From: Adiantum capillus-veneris
Taxonomy: Eukaryota > Streptophyta > Polypodiopsida > Polypodiales > Pteridaceae
Direction of reading: 5' to 3'
Length of the DNA: 64,000 nt
Assembly (NCBI GenBank): GCA_014529385.2
Contig: CM043962.1
Location: 129,650,574 to 129,714,573, forward strand
Of this stretch, positions 44,166 to 54,995 are shown in pieces; the first letter of the stretch is position 1, and each line of letters begins with the position of its first letter. Position numbers and translations under genes: made by a program. The notes beneath the pieces are model-generated. The model was not told the origin of the DNA. It saw only the letters and a list, made by a program, of their open reading frames with translations, and made no database searches.

Positions 44166-44905
44166 TTACAAAGTGAAACAAATACATGAGGCATGTCTTG
44201 TCTAACAAAAACAAGAGAGAGATGTACATAATCTATATACAATGAGTCTTGTTTATTATAAAACCATAGAATTCCTAAAATAACATCTGCTCTGTCCAGG
44301 CACATGACGTGGAAATCCAAGTTCTCTTTGTAATTAGCTAGCTTGAGCGATAAATCTGGAACCATCTGATTCCATACATATGTATCTTCGCAATGAGCCA
44401 TTTTCAGTCGATACTCATGGTCACTGTCCCGCGTCTGCAGGCGCAGTTTTTGCACCAATTTTGCATCCACAAATTTGTGTGAGCTTCCATTATCAAGGAG
44501 TATGGTCACATCGTGACCATTGATCTTCCTGGGGAAACGGAGAAGATCGTCCTTATCAAACACTTTGGTGCTATAAGTATAATTAGTGCATGAAGTGTGC
44601 GCTAAGTGATGGATTTCAACTTGAATAACATCAGAGTTACTTGAGATGTCGTGAGTCTGAACCAAAGGACGGCCTTGCGGTTTCTTGGTCTTCTTCTTGG
44701 GACAATCCTTTGATTTGGTGGCCGTCTGGCCACATTCGAAGCAAGCCTCCTTCTTCACGGCATCAACAACCGCAACATTCTTGGCTTTCTTCTTCTCCTG
44801 AGAAGGTTTCAACAGGGATTTGGACCTTTGTTGGAATCGAGGCCGCTTCCCTGAAGCACCCTCACCAGATTGATGGTCTGAACTTCTTTTCTTCTCATAA
44901 TTCAC
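44166..44905 (-). pseudogene. Gypsy B gag C-terminus and protease
   Basis: The 257-codon frame starts with a Lys-rich segment (GKRPRFQQRSKSLL), then a zinc-knuckle remnant CFECGQTATKSKDC in which the His position is not conserved. The aspartic protease follows as LLDNGSSHKFVD (DxGSS in place of DSGAT), with DVILGILWF and YIDYVHLSLVF further on. The gag N-terminal part is missing. Confidence 0.82.
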
Positions 44906-45766
44906 GAAAAGTTGAACTATGAGGAGCTCTACTCGTCGGTGTGAGCGTCTGAAGACGAGCAGGTGATGTCGAGAGCTCGAGCGGATGAGAGAAAGGAGGC
45001 TCGCAAGAGAAGCAGAGGGCTTGAAAATGAGTTCTATGTATGCTTTTGCAGTCTGTGTAAGTGAGTTTTAATAATTTGCAGGTTTCATAGTTATTAAAAA
45101 AAACCTTAAGTGTCTTGGCCACTTAAAAAAAAATTAAAGGGGCCACTTAATAAAGGCATAGCGTTAAAAAAACTCAACGCAAATCGAAGCTGTATCGTAA
45201 AAGAAAGATCTGAGCACTAGCGACAACTGCGGATGACACGTGGATGAGAAAGAGAGGCCTTGATCAGCGTGTGGTTGCTCATGCCAAGCATATGAAAACT
45301 CCACGTTGGGGTTCCAACATGGCTCCTCCCTCCACGTCAGAAGAACCTGCAGCGTGCCTTGCTTCTGTTTTTCTACACTGAACACTCTGCTCAGCAGAGA
45401 GAGGTACTTTGTGTGTGCGTGCACATGCACGCGCGTTCTTCGCACAGAAGAAGAGTACAGAGAATGATAAAATAATATATTGTATGCTGATTTTAGTGTT
45501 AAATCATGAATGAAGAATTTATTGATTTTCATCAAAATATCAACAAAATTAATAGGAAGCTCTTTAATTGTCAGTGCTTCCATCAGTCAAATTGCTGTTT
45601 TTAATCAAAAATCAGCAAAAGGGTGCCAATTTTCACGTGCAAACACGCTTAGGAGAAGAAAAACAAGTATTCTCAGAAATTAATCACTAAGAATTACACA
45701 AAATTAAGGTTATCCGACTCGAACCGATCCGTAGGTGTGCACACGGTCCTTCCTGCAGCCAAGGTG
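44906..45766 (-). other. Gypsy B leader region, no recognisable gene
   Basis: Between the surviving gag fragment and the PBS I find only short random frames (for example 45164-45583) and a poly-A/T-rich stretch near 45090-45140. The N-terminal gag seems to have been replaced or deleted. Confidence 0.5.
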
Positions 45767-46161
45767 GCTTTGATATCATGAAACGAACACGCGGAGTGGA
45801 TCTCCCGGCTACACGGACCGCCTACAGATACGCGTCGGATGAACCACCCGACCACAGCCACCATTTGACAGCTCCCCCGTGCTGGGGCCAACGTCCGAGG
45901 ACATAGGCGTGCACTTGTAAGACCGAGTGTCCCATACCACCCGGCCTCACCTCCTTGAGGTGACCTCGCGCACTCTTAGCCTCACGGGCTAACCACTGGC
46001 ACTATGCTAGTGGGGGTCAATAACTGCAAATGAGGCCTTGGCCTCCCTTTTGTAATAACGGCCGGCCACACTTGCCAGGTTCACACTACGTCCACCCGGA
46101 CACTGGACGGCCATCCCGACGGCGTCTAGGCTAGATCCCCTCTCCTGTGAGCGGGACAACA
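45767..46161 (-). repeat. Gypsy B 5' LTR and decayed primer-binding site
   Basis: The LTR is 45779-46161. Just inside it the minus strand reads TGATATCAAAGC (45767-45778), which differs from TGGTATCAGAGC by two G-to-A changes. That is C-to-T decay on the other strand. Confidence 0.8.
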
Positions 46162-46715
46162 CTTTCCTCCTCCTCTTGTCTGTGCGAATTTGGAGCTGCC
46201 GGGTGCAAAGTAGCAGATGGCAATGTAGAGAACGTGCTCCTAAGATAGCTCAATCTGTATCCATATGTAGCGTGCCTTTGGATCACGGGCTACTATTTGT
46301 GGAGTGAGCGGCGATAGAGGACTGCTACTCCACCAGATCCTCTAGAGGTGTTGTGCTGTGTGCACTTCCTGTGTATAGACTCCCACTGGTAGTCTTGCAC
46401 TCGAGGTAAGGCTCTCTCTGGGCTCTCATGTATCTCTGTGAGCAAAATGAGTCTTCAATCATGCATCACCTCCTCCAGTCTCCCTAGGTATGTCCACAAA
46501 GAGCCTTGTAGTTGCAAACCGCCATATGTATGTACTCGTACAGTGTCCCATAGGCCGCGAGTCCCTATGCTACGGCCTTGCCATCGATAATGACTCGACT
46601 GTCACGGTAGGAGGCCTGTTTTGCCTCTTTGCGTGCTTGTTGTACTCGAGGCATGCATGCTCTTTTGTGCTCTACTTGTATCCTTGTGGGATCTTCATCA
46701 AGGTAGATCGGTGGC
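46162..46715 (-). pseudogene. LINE ORF1 end and endonuclease N-terminus
   Basis: Reading minus from 46715, the LINE ORF1 tail appears as VEHKRACMPRVQQARKEAK then RVIIDGKAV. The endonuclease follows: ILLTEIHESPERALPRV, RGSGGVAVLYR, then ARYIWIQIEL and IAICYFAP, after frame changes. The acidic TE motif and the RxSGGVxV block are typical of LINE endonucleases. The next part continues at 35754 beyond gypsy B, and the preceding part at 53269 beyond gypsy C. Confidence 0.75.
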
Positions 46716-47269
46716 TGTCACAAAGTGATGACGTGGCGGATAGCAGAAACCCTAATTTTTGCCAGAAACCCTAAAATTCCTGCAAACCCTAATTTTTGCC
46801 AAAAACCCTAAATTCCGGAAATCGCGGAGGCAGATTATTAATTTTTTTTTTTTTTTTTTTTTTTGGAAAATGATGAGCGACGCGAATTTTGCTTTTGCTT
46901 TTTAAAAAAAAAAAGAAGAGAAAAGACTCTCTAAGAGAGAGAGAGAACTGATGCTTTTGATTTTAAAAGCTTTTGGGGCTCTGCTTTTGGGCATCCCTTG
47001 TAACCTTTAAATTAGTGGTGAGGGCCTCACTTCTCAGAGCATCTGGACGCAGAGTCTGAGAGTGAAACCCTAACCGCTCTCTTGTACTTTGATGATTGAT
47101 TAATACAAAAAGAAATACCGAAAGGGGCGCCAGTCTTTGGGGCCAATATCTCTAGGCACGGAACTCCGCCGGGCCAGTGCAAATCTATTGTGATCTGTGA
47201 ATTGTTTTGAAGTGGTTATTTGGTGCTGTCGCGGTTGATTCTTGACTTGGAGTGTCCAAGTTTGTTACA
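46716..47269 (+). repeat. Gypsy C 5' LTR and primer-binding site
   Basis: It starts TGTCACAAAGTGATGACG and ends AAGTTTGTTACA. It holds AAACCCTAA words (46747-46810), a T-run at 46838-46864 and the R-region signature AAATACCGAAAGGGGC near 47106. TGGTATCAGAGC follows at 47271-47282. Confidence 0.95.
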
Positions 47270-47343
47270 GTGGTATCAGAGCACGGCCGATTTCTCTTCT
47301 ACGGGAAATACGATCCCCGAATTTTTTTTTTTCCGCGGCACCT

Positions 47344-48960
47344 ATGGCTTCAGGCAATGATCAGTCGACTCCCTCTGCATCTGGAGATGCGGGCTGGGAT
47401 CACAACGAAGATTCAGACAGAGAGTATGGCCCGCCTCAGCCTACTCAGGCGGAGCAAACAGAGATGGAGCGTCGTCAATTGATTGGCGATGCAACAAAGA
47501 TGATGCTCAATTTTGCCAAGGACCCGAAGATGGTAAAATATATGAACCAGACCTCTTTGAAAGAGGTACAGATGGAGTGGCAGAGAACCACAACACCACT
47601 CCCGAAACCCGCTCTCAAGAAACCTTCTACCTCCAAGAAATATACGGAGAAGGAACTGGAGAACGTGGTTGATGCACGGATTGCTCAGCTTTTCGACGTG
47701 CAAAAGAAAGGCAAAAAGCACGGCAAAAAGCAGAACAAAGGTACTGACTTCCCGGGATATTTGGGTCGTCAGTCGACATTCGACAAAGCAAAGAAACGGA
47801 AGAAGCGTGTTCGATTTGAAGGAGTACCCAGTTCTTCTTCTTCTTCTTCTGACAGTTCTTCTAGCTCCTCGGATTAGAGCGAAGAAGACAGAAAAAAAAA
47901 GCAAAAAGCGAAGCAAGACACAAAGCTTCGGAACGGGCAAGAAAAAGGCAAAGAAGGCTACATCTCGCCCAGAGACTGACAGTTCTACTGAGGACTCGTC
48001 TACAGACAGCTCAGATTCCGATGACGGAAAGTTTTAGCGAACAAGAAGAATTTTTACAAAGCCAACCAGTATGACTTTCTCGAAGATAACAGCAAGAAAG
48101 TCCGAGAGTTTAAGGAAGGTGGCCACTCGATCAAGTTTGATACTTTTCAGGATACTCAGATGCTTCGAAGGCTTTGTCTCTTATACAGCAGTTTGACATC
48201 GCTTTCGCGGGAGGACGCTATTCAGAGCACTCCAAGATTCGGAGAGCTGCCTCTTACTCTGAGGGGAATGCTCCTACTTGGTGGTCCACGCTTCTATTAA
48301 GCAAGACTGTGCCAGTTACATGGCTGAAATTCAAGAGGCTTTTTATTTCTTCTTGGTTGACTCAAGAGTTTGAGCGAGATATACGAGCTGCTTGGAACCA
48401 TCTCCGGATGACCAAGAGCGATACAGTGAATTCTTATTGTGAAAGATTCTGGAGCTCTTTTCTACCCGCCTCTTCATTCAAGAAGATCTCGTTCAGAGAA
48501 CAAATTGAGCGGTTTACCTTGGGTCTACCTACAGAGATCCGAGATCACTGCTTGGAACAGAAGTCAGCTTCTATTCAGGAGTTGATGAGTCATGCGAAGC
48601 AGGGCTTTGCCATTCACTTTGGCAGTCTGACTTACCCCACAGATGAGGCCATGACACAACGAGCCAAACAGACTTCTGGGAATGAAAGTAGAATGAAAAA
48701 GAGCAACCCAGAGAAAAAAAAAAGAATGCACGACCCAAGCTTACTCCTGAGGAGAGAGCTCGCTTCATCAGAGAGGGGAAGTGCTTTGGATGCGGGAAAC
48801 ATGGACATATTTCCGCAAAGTGCCCTGATAAGGCACAGAAAGAACAGAATGATAAAGACGACGACAGGTCTGAGAGTTCGAGAGCAGCTGAGGAATGTGG
48901 CAGAAAAGGCAGATAGAAAAGCAGAACTGGTATCACATGGCGTGGGACTTGCACCGAATC
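47344..48960 (+). pseudogene. Gypsy C gag
   Basis: ATG 47344 starts MASGNDQSTPSASGDAGW. The N-terminal 178 codons end at TAG 47875-47877 after a Ser-rich tract. A shift at the A-run near 47890 leads to a second acidic Ser tract (TDSSTEDSSTDSSDSDD). The retrotransposon gag core is at 48174-48700 (EGNAPTWWSTLL, LKFKRLFISSW, FTLGLPTEIRDHC). A further shift at the A-run at 48714-48723 precedes the zinc knuckle CFGCGKHGHISAKC (48782-48823). Homopolymer A-runs account for the frame changes. Confidence 0.88.
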
Positions 48961-49428
48961 AAATGAATGAAAGTACAAACTTTGCCGTTTTTTTTTTTTG
49001 GGGCAAAGTGAAGGATGTAGAAGCTCTTTTGAAGGAGCCAAGGCCAACTTCTTTTCACTTGGAATTGGCGGCTCGATTTGGAACTGCGCCCGACAGACTG
49101 ACGCCACTGGCGGAGGTAGTTCGACTGGCACCCGGATGGGATGTTGCCATTACACCGAGCATTGGCAAACTTCGTTTGCAATGACAGGGGTGTTCAGGGC
49201 ACGAGAGTGACGTTCTACTCGGGATCCCTTGGTACCACAAGAACTACGCCGTGGTTGACTACCGGGCCGAGAAAGCGACTTTGATAAATGAAGGGCTTAG
49301 AGATTGTACTTGATGAACTTCAGTTTTCTTACTCATTCTTTTGGGAGAACTGAACCATGGATAAAAGTTGAATATGTTTTGACCTGAAGAAAAGAACGCC
49401 AAGATTTTTTTCTCCACGCTCATGCCGA
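48961..49428 (+). pseudogene. Gypsy C protease remnant with internal deletion
   Basis: Only the end of the protease domain is clear: LLGIPWYHKNYAVVDYRAE near 49211-49270. The DSG active site is not visible. The start is decayed around a T-run at 48989-49000, and a gap precedes the RT. Confidence 0.7.
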
Positions 49429-51060
49429 TTGCTTTTGAGAGGGCCTGAAGATCATACCATTGATCTGATATCTGGAAGCACACCACGGAATCGGCCACGT
49501 TATTGTGTGAGCCGAGTACAGAATGAAAAGATTATGAACTCAGTGAAAGACCTCTTGGAAAAGGGTCTTGTCCAGCTTAGTACTTCACCGTATTGCTCTC
49601 CAGTGTTGTTGATTTTGAAGAAAGACAGATCTTGGAGAATGTGCATCGATTATAGCACTCTCAACGAAATCACCATCAAGAACAGATTTCCGATTCCTAG
49701 GATCGATGATATACTCGACAGGTTACAGGGATCCTCGTGCTTTAGCAGGATTGACTTGAAGAGTGGATATCATCAGATCAGGATAGCGCCAGGAGATGTC
49801 TACAAGACAGCTTTTCGGACGACTTTTGGGTTATTTGAGTTTTTGGTGATGCCTTTTGGCTTAACCAATGCTCCTGCGACATTTAACCGGATGATGGACA
49901 GGATTTTTCGAGAGTACAGGCTATTTGTTGGCACTTTCTTTGACGACATCATTGTTTTCTCGAAGAATGAGGCAGAACACAGAGATCATCTGCTTCAAGT
50001 CTTTTAGGCATTACGAGATCACACGCTAGTGATTAATGCAAAGAAAAGTGAATTTTTTCCTACCATGGATACACTTTTTGGGACACATTGTGTCAGCAAC
50101 ACAACAGGAGTGCAAATGGACCCGGCCAAGATAGAGACTATCCGTGATTGGCCCGATTTGAGGAATGTCCATGAAGTTAGAAGCTTCTTGGGACTATGTT
50201 CATACTACAGGCGGTTCATACGAAAGTTTGCAGAGGTTGCTTCCCCTTTGCATATCTTGACACAGAAAGGAGTACCTTTTTCGTGGGGACCCACAGAGGT
50301 GACTGCCTTTCAGACATTGAAAGAGAAATTGACTACGGGACCTATTTTGACTTTGCCGGACTTGCAGAAGTCATTCGAAGTATATTGTGATGATTGTGGT
50401 CGTAGTCTGGGTGCGGTCTTGATGCAAGAAGGCCATGTCATAGCTTACGAGAGCCGTTTGTTCTCTAGGCCGGAGATGACAGCACAGATTTATGAGAAAG
50501 AGCTTTTGGCGGTTATCCATGCTCTTACTCAGTGGCGGCATTACCTACTCGGAGCGGATTTTATTGTCTTTACAGACCATCAGAGTTTGCGCTACTTCTT
50601 GTCACAGAAGCAGCTTTCGGAAAAGCAGATGCGGTGGGCGAACATCTTGTCATAGTTTCACTTCCAGATTGTCCATGTGCAGGGACAGAAGAATGTGGTG
50701 GCAGATGCTTTGTCTCGGAAACCGTTGGTTCTGGCTATTTCCGCGATACATCATAGGAGCTTCGAGGATATGGTCGATTAGTGTGCCACAGATACAGATT
50801 TTGCAGATATTTTCACACGGATACGGGATGGGGAGACAGTAGCTGGATACTCCCTTCGGGAAGGCTACTTGATGAAAAAGACTATGTTGTGCGTTACACA
50901 GCCGTTGAGGGAAAAGGTTATGACTGATTGCCACTGTCCACCTTTTACGGGTCACCGCAGCATTGCTACCACCATGAAAGGGGTAGAGAGAGATTTCTTT
51001 TGGCGGAGACTGAAGAAGGATGTGGAAGAGTTTGTGCGCAGTTGCTTGGTATGCTAGAAG
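49429..51060 (+). pseudogene. Gypsy C reverse transcriptase, RNase H and integrase zinc finger
   Basis: [48 protein letters not shown] and FFDDIIVFS. Connection: VRSFLGLCSYYRRFI. RNase H: YCDDCGRSLGAVL, YEKELLAVIHAL, FTDHQSLRYFL and VADALSRK. Integrase finger: CHCPPFTGHRSI then CLVC. The frame is continuous from 49429 except for TAG at 50005-50007, 50653-50655, 50779-50781 and 51055-51057. In each case family members have Gln, so one C-to-T change explains each stop. Confidence 0.93.
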
Positions 51061-52103
51061 GTCAAGTTTGACAGGCATAAGGCACAGGGATTGTTACAGC
51101 CTTTACCCATACCCACCCACCCGCCCCTGGGAAAATATTGAAATGGATTTCATTTTTTTTTATCTCCCGAGAATACAGAATGATCACGATGATTTTCCGA
51201 TTACATGGCACGCCTGAGACGATTGTCTCCGACAGAGACCCCAGATTTATGAGTTTGTTTTGAAAGGCAATTTGGGAGAACATTGGGACGCGGTTGCAGT
51301 TCTCGTCATCGTTCCACTTGCAGACTGACGGGCAATTTGAGATTGCCAATTCAGTGATTTTAGATTTATTGAAGTCTTGTATCTCGCATCAGAAGACTCA
51401 ATGGGAAAAGAACTTACCTTTGGTGGAATTTGCCTACAATAACACGATACACTCTTCGACGGGGAAGACGCCATGAGAGATTGTTGAAACTGCTGCGAAG
51501 GTTCCATCCTTCCTGAGCACGAAAGATTAGAAATTTGAAGCGGATGAATATTCGCGAGATTTGGATACGGCTTTTGCCAAGGTTCACGAGACTTTACAGA
51601 AGTCTCAAGAACGACAGAAAAAGGCAGCGGATCGCCATCGTCGCGACTGGAAACTGAAGGAGGATGATTGGGTGCTCTTACTTTTGAGAAGGCACGCCTA
51701 AGAAAAAAAAAAGGGAAAGGAGAGGCTTTTTCCAAAGCTTAGTATGTGATACTACGGACCTTTCCAGATTACTGACAAGATAAATGATGTCTCCTTCCGA
51801 TTGAAACTGCCAGATACTTGGAGGATTCATAATGCATTGCATGTGAGTCTCTTGAACCCTTTTAAGGGTGATGTGCCTGATGATGGGGAGCCTGATGAGC
51901 AACCCGAAGTGGAAGAAAACGAGGAGATCCTTGTTCCTGAACAGATTTTGGCACATAAGGATACGAAGAATAAGGGTAAAGTTCGAAGGCGGTTCTTGGT
52001 TAAGTTCAAGAATTATCCTGCACTTGATGCGAAGTGGATGGAGGAGGAGGACCTAGCAGATACTCCTCGGATTGTGAAACTTTACCTCGATGTTTTGGTT
52101 TAG
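51061..52103 (+). pseudogene. Gypsy C integrase core and chromodomain
   Basis: WENIEMDFI marks the first catalytic Asp. Then the frame breaks and sequence is missing before HGTPETIVSDRD-like and QTDGQFEIANS segments. LVEFAYNNTIHSST and LDTAFAKVHE follow. From 51801 the frame is open with LHVSLLNPFKGDVPDDGE and the chromodomain RRRFLVKFKNYPALDAKWMEE, ending at TAG 52101-52103. Confidence 0.9.
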
Positions 52104-52709
52104 CATAGTCTACTCCAAACGGAACCCAGAAACTCAGCTTGGCCGAAGATCTGGTGCAGTGGGATGCACAAGAGGGGAGTCGCTCCACTCCTTTGTCAAC
52201 AGAAGCCTCGATTTTGATACTAAAGTCACTGATGTCTCTTTGAGCTTCAGGGATACTGAGAGCTGACAGTATTCTGCTGGATGACTTTATGAAATGGAAT
52301 TCCTGATTATGATACTGATTTGTTCTTGACTTCTTGTGAGTGCAGGAACTGATAGCCGAAATGACTGCAGCATTTTGGTCTGATTGATCTCGAATAGACA
52401 TGGTTGCAATAGGGGTTAGTCAATCGGACATCGATGAGGTCCCGATTGGACCTAGATGTGATTGCTAGCTACATTGCCGATAAATCATGGTCTAAGATCC
52501 GAATGAATGTTGAATGTCATGTGATGTCCTGTGATGTCTGGTGATGTCCTGTGATGTCGTGTGATGTGACTGTCGATTTTGTACATGTGCTAGATGTGTG
52601 TTCCTAGTACGTAGGTACTAACAGTCAGTGTCTGCTAAGACGGTTTATGGCTTTTGTCGGTTTTGCAGGCGTAATCGCGGTCGATTACAATGCTTTCAAG
52701 AGGGGGGTA
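52104..52709 (+). other. Gypsy C 3' untranslated region and PPT
   Basis: No ORF. Four copies of a GATGTC(C/T)(G/T)GTG unit lie at about 52518-52566. The tract TTCAAGAGGGGGGTA (52695-52709) abuts the LTR. The same 3' region precedes the LTRs at 29886 and 61508. Confidence 0.85.
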
Positions 52710-53263
52710 TGTCACAAAGTGATGACGTGGCGGACAGCAGAAACCCTAATTTCTGCCAGAAACCCTAAAATTCCTGCAAACCCTAATTTTTGCCAAAAAC
52801 CCTAAATTCCGGAAATCGCGGAGGCGGATTATTAATTTTTTTTTTTTTTTTTTTTTTTGGAAAATGATGAGCGACGCGAATTTTGCTTTGGCTTTTTTTA
52901 TAAAAAAAAAAGAGAAAAGACTCTCTAAGAGAGAGAGAGAACTGATGCTTTTGATTTTAAAAGCTTTTGGGGCTCTGCTTTTGGGCATCCCTTGTAACCT
53001 TTAAATTAGTGGTGAGGGCCTCACTTCTCAGAGCATCTGGACGCAGAGTCTGAGAGTGAAACCCTAACCGCTCTCTTGTACTTTGATGATTGATTAATAC
53101 AAAAAGAAATACCGAAAGGGGCGCCAGTCTTTGGGGCCAATATCTCTAGGCACGGAACTCCGCCGGGCCAGTGCAAATCTATTGTGATCTGTGAATTGTT
53201 TTGAAGTGGTTATTTGGTGCCGTCGCGGTTGATTCTTGACTTGGAGTGTCCAAGTTTGTTACA
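52710..53263 (+). repeat. Gypsy C 3' LTR
   Basis: This 554 bp copy differs from the 5' LTR by about four substitutions (for example GCGGACAGC for GCGGATAGC) and by A/T-run lengths near 52840-52910. Confidence 0.95.
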
Positions 53264-54051
53264 GTGGCCCCGTGAGACCTTGTAGGATGACCCTCTTGCG
53301 AATGAAAAGGGTGCGTGCTTCTTCCGATGGAAATTCAAGGATAAGAGGCCTCTTTTTGGTGGGGTCTTTGCCAGCTCGCCAAGATTTGGTGAAGGGGGCT
53401 GGGTCTTGTACCCAAGTTTGGTGCATAGGGCTTCATCATCTTGCTTGGGGGTGGAGTCTTTCCCTTCTTCCATGCCGGTGACTCCTACATTTAGGCGGCG
53501 AGCATATCGCATCTTTTCCTCTTCCAAGTGTGGTGTGCACAAGGAGAGCTTCCTTGTGAGCGTCCTCTTTTGCTTCCTTTTTAAGGTTCTTCTTGACCAC
53601 CTCTACCCACCCCTCTTTCGTGGCCTTAAGCTTGCCTTCCAAGCTTTCAGTGAGGGCTTTGGTAAGCTCTTCTTTGATGGCCTCTTTTGTTTCATTGTTG
53701 ATTTCACCTTCCTCAGGGGTGAGAGAATCTATTGAAGCTTTGAGGATGGCCATTTGTTCTTGCATCTCTTCCTTTCTTCCATTCTTCTTGGGCCTCCTTC
53801 CACTTCTCGAGCTCCTCCCTTTTCTCCTCTTCTTTAGCTTCTTTCTCCTTGGCCCATTCTTCTTTAGCTTCTTTCTCCTTGGCCTATTCTTCTTTCTCCT
53901 TATTCAAGGCTTCTACTTATTTCTCGAGCTTGGAGAGGCGGTTGATGATGTTGTTGATTGCGGAGTCCATCATCTTCTTGTTCTCCTTGATTGTGGCATG
54001 TATCTTACCGTCCATTATGGCCATTTCTTCCTTGGTTGCCCCTTTCGCCAT
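53264..54051 (-). pseudogene. LINE ORF1, N-terminal part
   Basis: ATG 54051-54049 opens MAKGATKEEMAIMDGKIH. A Lys/Glu-rich coiled coil follows, with tandem AKEKEAKEEWAKEKEAKEE units and TAA and TAG interruptions. After a frame change come EEMQEQMAILKASIDSL, NETKEAIKEELTKAL and a basic tail. When gypsy C is excised at the GTGGC duplication, the frame runs on into 46715 on the minus strand. That is why I assign it to the LINE rather than to a separate gene. Confidence 0.65.
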
Positions 54052-54478
54052 GTCGGGGGCTTCAATCCAAGGTTCTCGGGGCGTGACTCAAAGGCGTGGC
54101 TCAAGGTACATGAGAATCATGATGATAGGTAAATGGGTGTGTGTATATGTGTATGTGTATGTGTGTGTGGGGGGGCGGGTAAAGCAGGGAGGGAGGCACA
54201 AAGAGCGCTGACACAAAGAGCGCTGACAGCAGCACAGTGCACGCAGGCTTGGCAGCACGTGGGGATGGGGGCGCATGCAGCGTGCTGCAGCAGGCAGACG
54301 CGGACTGAACTTTGAGGATAGAATGGACATGAGTAATGGATACATATTTTTGCATGGCACATGAACATTTGTCCATTGACGCGTTGCAACAACTATTTAA
54401 CAGTTTTGTCCATTTTGACAGAGCTTGTGGCAGCTTTTTATAAGTGATTTGCAAACCAATTGTTTGTCTGTGCAGTAG
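54052..54478 (+). other. Intron 2, 3' end before exon 3
   Basis: No transposon protein is seen. It contains a (GT)n-like run at 54134-54170 and a tandem GACAAAGAGCGCT-like duplication near 54197-54227. The acceptor region TTGTTTGTCTGTGCAGTAG ends at 54478. Confidence 0.6.
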
Positions 54479-54616
54479 ATTACGGTCTGCAGCAATCGAA
54501 TCATTCTCCAGGATGAAGTTGATCAAACACTTATTCATGAGCTCATTCACTCGTACGACCAATGCAGAGCAAAAAATGTAGACTGGACCAATTGTGCTCA
54601 CCATGCATGCAGTGAG
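54479..54616 (+). CDS. ATP23: ATP23 metalloprotease homologue, exon 3 (catalytic)
   Basis: The 46 codons read ITVCSNRIILQDEV, then a TLIHELIHSYDQCRAK block and NVDWTNCAHHACSE. HELIH (54536-54550) is the HExxH zinc-protease signature: two His ligands and the catalytic Glu. The surrounding V-C-S-N, Q-D-E-V, Y-D-x-C-R-A and N-C-A-H-H-A-C-S-E blocks are hallmarks of ATP23. All are intact. The start at 54479 uses the AG of GCAGTAG and keeps phase 0 with exon 2; using the AG three bases earlier would begin with TAG. The donor is GAG/GTAATA at 54617. This is the strongest evidence for a functional gene. Confidence 0.9.
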
Positions 54617-54657
54617 GTAATATATCAGTACAGGAAGAACGTTGGAGAATTGTTTAA
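54617..54657 (+). other. Start of intron 3
   Basis: Intron 3 runs 54617-63604 (8,988 bp) from GTAATA to TTGAATTGCAG. All entries between those points are within it. Confidence 0.8.
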
Positions 54658-54995
54658 TCAACATGTATACTCTGTCGGCAAATTGTTTTTGATATTTTTG
54701 AATAGCTTGCAATGACCGTAAAATGTTTATATATACCGAGTTGATGTTTGCTAATGAGAATGCTGAATTTGCACTGAGCTGTCAGCATATATGGTTTTCT
54801 AGATAGTTTACGTCTCTTTTGTTACGTCAACATGTATACTCTGTCGGCAAATTGTTTTTGATATTTTTGAATAGCTTGCAATGACCGTAAAATGTTTATA
54901 TATACCGAGTTGATGTTTGCTAATGAGAATGCTGAATTTGCACTGAGCTGTCAGCATATATGGTTTTCTAGATAGTTTACGTCTCTTTTGTTAAT
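54658..54995. repeat. Tandem duplication, period 169 bp
   Basis: TCAACATGTATACTCTGTC through to GTTTACGTCTCTTTTGTTA occurs twice in a row, essentially identical. It begins about 40 bp after the exon 3 donor. Near identity implies a recent event. Confidence 0.93.

Larger units (their letters stand above)
35755..46161 (-). mobile_element. Gypsy B: Ty3/gypsy chromovirus inserted in the LINE
   Basis: Terminal repeats lie at 35755-36105 and 45779-46161, both starting TGAAA(T/C)GAACACGCGG and ending ACA on the + strand. The flanks CTCTC and CTTTC are a 5 bp target duplication with one mismatch. Removing the element joins the LINE endonuclease in a sensible frame. The minus-strand order is PBS, gag end, protease, RT, RNase H, integrase, chromodomain, PPT. 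It is interrupted by 37117-41614. Confidence 0.85.
46716..53263 (+). mobile_element. Gypsy C: young Ty3/gypsy chromovirus
   Basis: Both LTRs are 554 bp and about 98 percent alike by eye. The target duplication GTGGC is perfect (46711-46715 and 53264-53268). PBS and PPT are canonical. Gag and pol are recognisable throughout but broken by several frameshifts, a protease deletion, an integrase deletion and about four in-frame TAG codons. So it inserted recently yet is defective. Near relatives lie at 59430-62070 and 62395-62955. Confidence 0.96.

Noticed and set aside
49429-51057. Gln-to-stop codons as evidence of U-to-C RNA editing or stop-codon reassignment
   Set aside because: Such editing is known from organelles of ferns, lycophytes and hornworts, but these are nuclear transposons with LTRs. 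The host gene exons need no editing. C-to-T decay of methylated DNA is simpler.
54101-54712. 203-residue minus ORF overlapping 54479-54616
   Set aside because: It is the antisense of ATP23 exon 3 plus intron; the + strand carries the conserved HELIH protein.
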